A DNA stretch of 64,000 bases from JADJSS01 sp046329815 (GTDB lineage: Bacteria > Bacteroidota > Bacteroidia > Chitinophagales > JADIYW01). Every line of letters begins with the position of its first letter. Position 1 is the stretch's first letter. Made by a program: the position numbers and the translations under genes. Under the pieces are notes generated by a model, which worked only from the letters and a program-made list of their open reading frames with translations, did not search any database and was not told the origin of the DNA. The stretch is from positions 372,001 to 436,000 of the forward strand of contig JAXLTY010000001.1 in NCBI GenBank assembly GCA_046329815.1. Reading direction: 5' to 3'. Of the stretch, positions 60,803 through 64,000 are shown piece after piece.

Positions 60803-60872
60803 TGTCATCCTGAGTTTGTCGAAGAACTGCTGACCATTATTTTATAAAACTTCGATAAACTCAGCCTGACAG
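60803..60872. repeat. Interrupted inverted repeat of the TCATCCTGAG type
   Basis: TGTCATCCTGAGTTTGTCGA with AG following (60803-60824) pairs imperfectly with CTTCGATAAACTCAGCCTGA with CA following (60850-60871) around a 25-base spacer. It lies between convergent genes and may serve as a terminator for both. The arms resemble a dispersed REP-like element I recall from Bacteroidota genomes; that is unverified. Confidence 0.7.
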
Positions 60873-60884
60873 CGACACCGAATA

Positions 60885-61484
60885 CTACTCTTTTATCTTT
60901 ACACTTTCAATTGTCCATTTGCCTTCTATTTTAATCAGTTTGGAATCCACATCAAAATTACCTTTGGTTCCAACTATCGTAAGTGAAACATTGCCATCGC
61001 CATTTCTGTCTCCGGTTGTATAGCTTCCTGATGTTAGGATGCCGAAGTATTTTATGTCTCCTGCTTTTTGTAGAATTAGCTCATCTTTAGAACAATATTT
61101 TTTCACCAATTCAAACGGTTCTGCATGTCCAAAGAATATATTGGAAAAGAAAACGATAAACATCCAAAACACAATGCATGCTGTCCAGAAACCCAGTAAA
61201 TTATTCCTAATAAAATCAGGTGATAAAGAATTGTCTCCTGTAAAAGAAAATTCTAATGAAATTATTTTTGGATAATGACCTTGTAATGTATTATACTGTT
61301 TTGCCCATAAAATGATTCCTGTAATAGTGATTGTTGGAGACAGAAATATGCCAACAGTTGAGTATGGTTGTAACTTAAAGACTTCCATAAAAAATGAAAT
61401 CGTCCATAAAAAACATCCTAGAGCAATGATTTTCCGGTGCTGCAATGCGAAATTATTATTTGCAAATATACTTTTTTGTATCAA
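60885..61484 (-). CDS. Membrane protein with Coa1-like C-terminal domain
   Basis: Up to 199 residues. There are two hydrophobic spans in the first third (about 20-38 and 43-61), a third near 98-114, and then a soluble domain (115-199; GDIKYFGILTSGSYTTGDRNGDGNVSLTIVGTKGNFDVDSKLIKIEGKWTIESVKIKE in pieces) that resembles the Coa1-type fold of cytochrome oxidase assembly factors and many unrelated-function bacterial homologues. The start is uncertain: 61484 is TTG, but a -7 box TATATTTG (61470-61463) lies inside the first codons, so TTG at 61445 may be the true start (186 residues). Confidence 0.6.
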   Translation of the reverse strand: MIQKSIFANNNFALQHRKIIALGCFLWTISFFMEVFKLQPYSTVGIFLSPTITITGIILWAKQYNTLQGHYPKIISLEFSFTGDNSLSPDFIRNNLLGFWTACIVFWMFIVFFSNIFFGHAEPFELVKKYCSKDELILQKAGDIKYFGILTSGSYTTGDRNGDGNVSLTIVGTKGNFDVDSKLIKIEGKWTIESVKIKE

Positions 61485-61572
61485 AAAATACTTGTGTGAA
61501 GAACTGATACATTATTCACAGATACAGAACATTTTATCTTTCTGCATATTTTTCGTGGTGATTTTTAAAATT

Positions 61573-62496
61573 CTATCGAATTCTTTTAACAACATAACTG
61601 CTGCTGTAAGCGGAAAAATGACCATAGCCATTAACAATATTGCTGGTAAAATTTACCGGCTCTTCTGGTCCTTCATTTAAATTATTGTAAGCCGGTCGCA
61701 GTTGTTGTTGCGTCCAGTCATACGCATTGAAACCCAGCGCTGTAAAATCGATAACCAATTCAATTTTTTTATAATTGACATTATACATACTTTTAAAAGT
61801 AAACCTCATTGTTTTAGTTTGTCCATCGAAATTTTCATCAGTAAAAAGGTTTCTGTAATAATTTATCGGATTCGGAGCATCCGGCGATGTCACTGCAGGA
61901 TTATAAGGAAAATCTGTTTTGTACGTCGTATCACCTGTTGTTGGATTTACAACCAGCTTTAGCACTCTATAATATGCCGATACGTAATAATAATCTTTGA
62001 ACATACTGCTATCCGAAAATGTAATTGTAAAAATACCATCTTTGGATGTATTTACTGAATCCGCATGCTGTAAGACATTAACCGTAAAATGCGGACGTTT
62101 AGGTAAATATTCTTCAGCCGTTGCAATACCTAATTCAGGATGTGTTGATACAACCTTATATGTTTTACCTTGCTTTAGCTGATAATTAGAAATGTACCAG
62201 CCCAATCCTGACAATGTGTCATTTAAAACATACGGCATTGTTTCTATAAATATGCCATTTTCATACAAATCTACTTTGCAATTGTTCAAAAATTCTATAG
62301 ATGTATAATCGGTTGGATTTTTGCTTTTACTGATGTTTACATAAAGATTGCTTTCAGGTGAAAAATTAGAGTTGATAACCTGTTTAATTGGCGCATAACC
62401 ACTTGTAAATTTTATTTCTTTCTGGCAAGAAATCAACGCTGCAACCAGCATCCAGCATGCATAAAAAATACGTTTATATTGTTGTTTTCTTATCAT
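61573..62496 (-). CDS. DUF4249 lipoprotein
   Basis: A 307-residue lipoprotein with lipobox LISC after a hydrophobic leader. The DUF4249 pattern is visible: NSNFSPESNLYVNISKS, CKVDLYENGIFIETMPYV, LKQGKTYKVVSTHPELGIATAEEYLP, and the late FTALGFNAYDWTQQQLRPAYNN. In Bacteroidota these lipoproteins accompany TonB-dependent receptors; here the start codon overlaps the receptor stop (ATGA, 62496-62493). A role as surface partner in substrate capture is inferred, as with SusD-like lipoproteins. Confidence 0.9.
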   Translation of the reverse strand: MIRKQQYKRIFYACWMLVAALISCQKEIKFTSGYAPIKQVINSNFSPESNLYVNISKSKNPTDYTSIEFLNNCKVDLYENGIFIETMPYVLNDTLSGLGWYISNYQLKQGKTYKVVSTHPELGIATAEEYLPKRPHFTVNVLQHADSVNTSKDGIFTITFSDSSMFKDYYYVSAYYRVLKLVVNPTTGDTTYKTDFPYNPAVTSPDAPNPINYYRNLFTDENFDGQTKTMRFTFKSMYNVNYKKIELVIDFTALGFNAYDWTQQQLRPAYNNLNEGPEEPVNFTSNIVNGYGHFSAYSSSYVVKRIR

Positions 62497-64000
62497 TTTT
62501 CTACCGGATGATTTTGGTCTTTTTTGATTTCAAACTTTACTGAATAACCAATGGATGGCATTACGGGAAATAAACTCAGTTTCATATATTTTTGATATTT
62601 ATTACCATTTGCATCTGTGCTGCCATCTGAGTAAACCGTAAAAATATTAAAATTATTATACACATTATAAACACTCACATTTAGCTGATGAATAACTCGT
62701 TTTGCCTGTTTGGTATAATTCATACCAATATCTAAATGGTGATAAGCCGGTAAAATATAATTATTCTTTTCATTCCAGTTCGTAATCATATTTTGCGTGC
62801 CTAATAATGGCTGGTTTGCAGCATCGTAATCATAAATAGTTCCATCGCTTGCATAAGATGCAGTTGGTGTGGTCATACGCCAGCCGGTTCCATAAGTCCA
62901 TGCAATAGAAAAATCAAAATGTTTTTTCATTTTATATTGCAACACAATAGATACATCGTGCCGCCGGTCATATTTATAAAAGAATTTTTTGCCCTGATTC
63001 AGTTCCGGGAATTGTCGTGTGCTCCAACCGAGATTATATTTGCACCACGCTGTGAATTGTCCTTTTGTTTTTGCAAAATAAACTTCCATTCCATACGCTT
63101 CTCCTTTTCCTGTATTAATCAATTGATTTTCCCAGGGAATTTTATCAATCAGATAACTCGCGGCATATTTATACTCAGTTAAATGATCCATTTTTTTATA
63201 ATATCCATCAATACTTGCAGTGTATCCTTTTGGATGATCATATTGCACACCACCTGAAACCTGCCACGCAGTTTCGGGTACAATGTTTTTAGTTGCCGGC
63301 ACCCATACATCATTTTGAATATCGCCGGTATTATTGGTCAACAAATGTAAGGGCTGCACATTATAACCTGCTGATGCACGCATACTCATACCTGCAATCG
63401 GATGATAAATAATTTCGGTGCGTGGCAAACCGTAAACAAATGTCTTTTTGGATGCAGTATAAGTAAACAACTGTACACCTGTTTTCCATTCCAGCTTATC
63501 TTTCCAGGTAAATAAATAATCTAAATAAACATAAAAATCAATTCCGTTAACTGTAGGATTTTTGTATTCATTCTGGTCAACTATTCTGTTCAAGGTATCT
63601 CTTACCGTATAGTTTACTTTATTAATTAAAAAACTTCTGTCTGATATTTTAAAGCCATAATTCAAACGATGCATCTGATTAATTGCATGATCGATATTTG
63701 TTTGCCAGCCGTTTTCCATGATACGCGATTTTGTAAAATAATCAGTGACGCTGTTTGTCTTAATCTCAGATGGATGCTTGGTCGTTTCCAATCCTAAATA
63801 TTGCTTTGGATTGAGTTGATACCAACTAAAATTATAGTAATTGGAAATATTGAGTTTTCTGAATGTCGTATTCCATTCTAACGTATTCACCGCATTCATC
63901 CATCTTAATCTTTTGTCGGTGCTTCTTTTTTCCGTTTTCTTGGTATTGTTGGTTGCTTTAAGTTCAGTAAAATTATAAAAATCCTGTCCTACATAAAAAC
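62493..64000 (-). CDS. TonB-dependent receptor, C-terminal part; 5' end outside window
   Basis: The reading frame stays open to base 64000 (begins FYVGQDFYNFTELKATNN), so the methionine at 63899 is internal and the N-terminal plug lies beyond the window. The 502 visible residues are the beta barrel: alternating strands rich in Y, W and N (YNFSWYQLNPKQYLGLE; GIDFYVYLDYLFTWKDKLEWKTGVQLF; YTASIDGYYKKMDHLTEYKYAASY) ending with LFPVMPSIGYSVKFEI. In DUF4249-linked systems the receptor usually has a carboxypeptidase-like regulatory domain. It imports an unknown ligand with energy from TonB-ExbBD. Confidence 0.9.
   Translation of the reverse strand, partial: FYVGQDFYNFTELKATNNTKKTEKRSTDKRLRWMNAVNTLEWNTTFRKLNISNYYNFSWYQLNPKQYLGLETTKHPSEIKTNSVTDYFTKSRIMENGWQTNIDHAINQMHRLNYGFKISDRSFLINKVNYTVRDTLNRIVDQNEYKNPTVNGIDFYVYLDYLFTWKDKLEWKTGVQLFTYTASKKTFVYGLPRTEIIYHPIAGMSMRASAGYNVQPLHLLTNNTGDIQNDVWVPATKNIVPETAWQVSGGVQYDHPKGYTASIDGYYKKMDHLTEYKYAASYLIDKIPWENQLINTGKGEAYGMEVYFAKTKGQFTAWCKYNLGWSTRQFPELNQGKKFFYKYDRRHDVSIVLQYKMKKHFDFSIAWTYGTGWRMTTPTASYASDGTIYDYDAANQPLLGTQNMITNWNEKNNYILPAYHHLDIGMNYTKQAKRVIHQLNVSVYNVYNNFNIFTVYSDGSTDANGNKYQKYMKLSLFPVMPSIGYSVKFEIKKDQNHPVEK

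Overview
The window looks like chromosome of a low-G+C member of the Bacteroidota, probably near the Chitinophagales or Sphingobacteriales; I cannot name a genus. The reasons are two proteins with C-terminal type IX secretion (T9SS) sorting domains, a TonB-dependent receptor followed by a DUF4249 lipoprotein, a fused alpha/beta 2-oxoacid dehydrogenase E1, many -7 boxes of the Bacteroidota form TAnnTTTG, and a tmRNA tag ending FALAA. Most of the DNA is ordinary core and housekeeping sequence.

Layout. 1-1.6 kb: 5' part of an ECF-like sigma factor downstream of a MerR regulator with a B12-type (CarH-like) light-sensing domain, then a small Pmp3 membrane protein. 1.9-10 kb: a secreted T9SS protein, era with a small membrane protein, initiator tRNA with its own promoter and terminator, and an E1 gene followed by two J-domain paralogues that both start with TTG. 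10-12.4 kb: DUF1573 protein, class I aminotransferase, ssrA (tmRNA). 12.4-20.6 kb: a gene-poor stretch, then a two-gene operon for a T9SS protein and a 1925-residue YadA-head-like repeat protein. 20.8-28.9 kb: a LuxR-type regulator, a decayed TetR fragment, an ABC-F ATPase, a LytTR response regulator and small metabolic, redox and regulatory genes. 29-42.2 kb: one long leftward cluster, tRNA-Thr-Tyr-Gly-Thr, tuf, tRNA-Trp, secE, nusG, rplK, rplA, rplJ, rplL, rpoB, rpoC, in the same order as in E. coli.

42.5-51.4 kb holds a lipoprotein hydrolase, a DUF962 protein, an EamA transporter, an operon of Ntn-type acylase, YciI-like protein and TPR sensor kinase, and a 600-residue protein that joins acetate kinase to a PduL-type phosphotransacylase. 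51.45-54.8 kb is an accessory island: palindromic repeats; a Type II restriction-modification system with an HTH controller and a C-box-like operator on its promoter; a regular 21-bp tandem array of about 10.5 units; and a second HTH gene. 54.8-64 kb returns to core genes: M13 peptidase, a small exported protein, a YdiJ-like FAD/Fe-S dehydrogenase, a Coa1-like membrane protein, a DUF4249 lipoprotein and a TonB-dependent receptor cut by the window end.

The items most worth a second look are the AckA-PduL fusion, the island with its self-regulated R-M system and 21-bp array (which in one frame reads as heptad repeats), the CarH-like regulator paired with a sigma factor, and the acylase-YciI-kinase operon. 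Several ATG starts here were chosen because a promoter -7 box overlaps the longer upstream TTG start.
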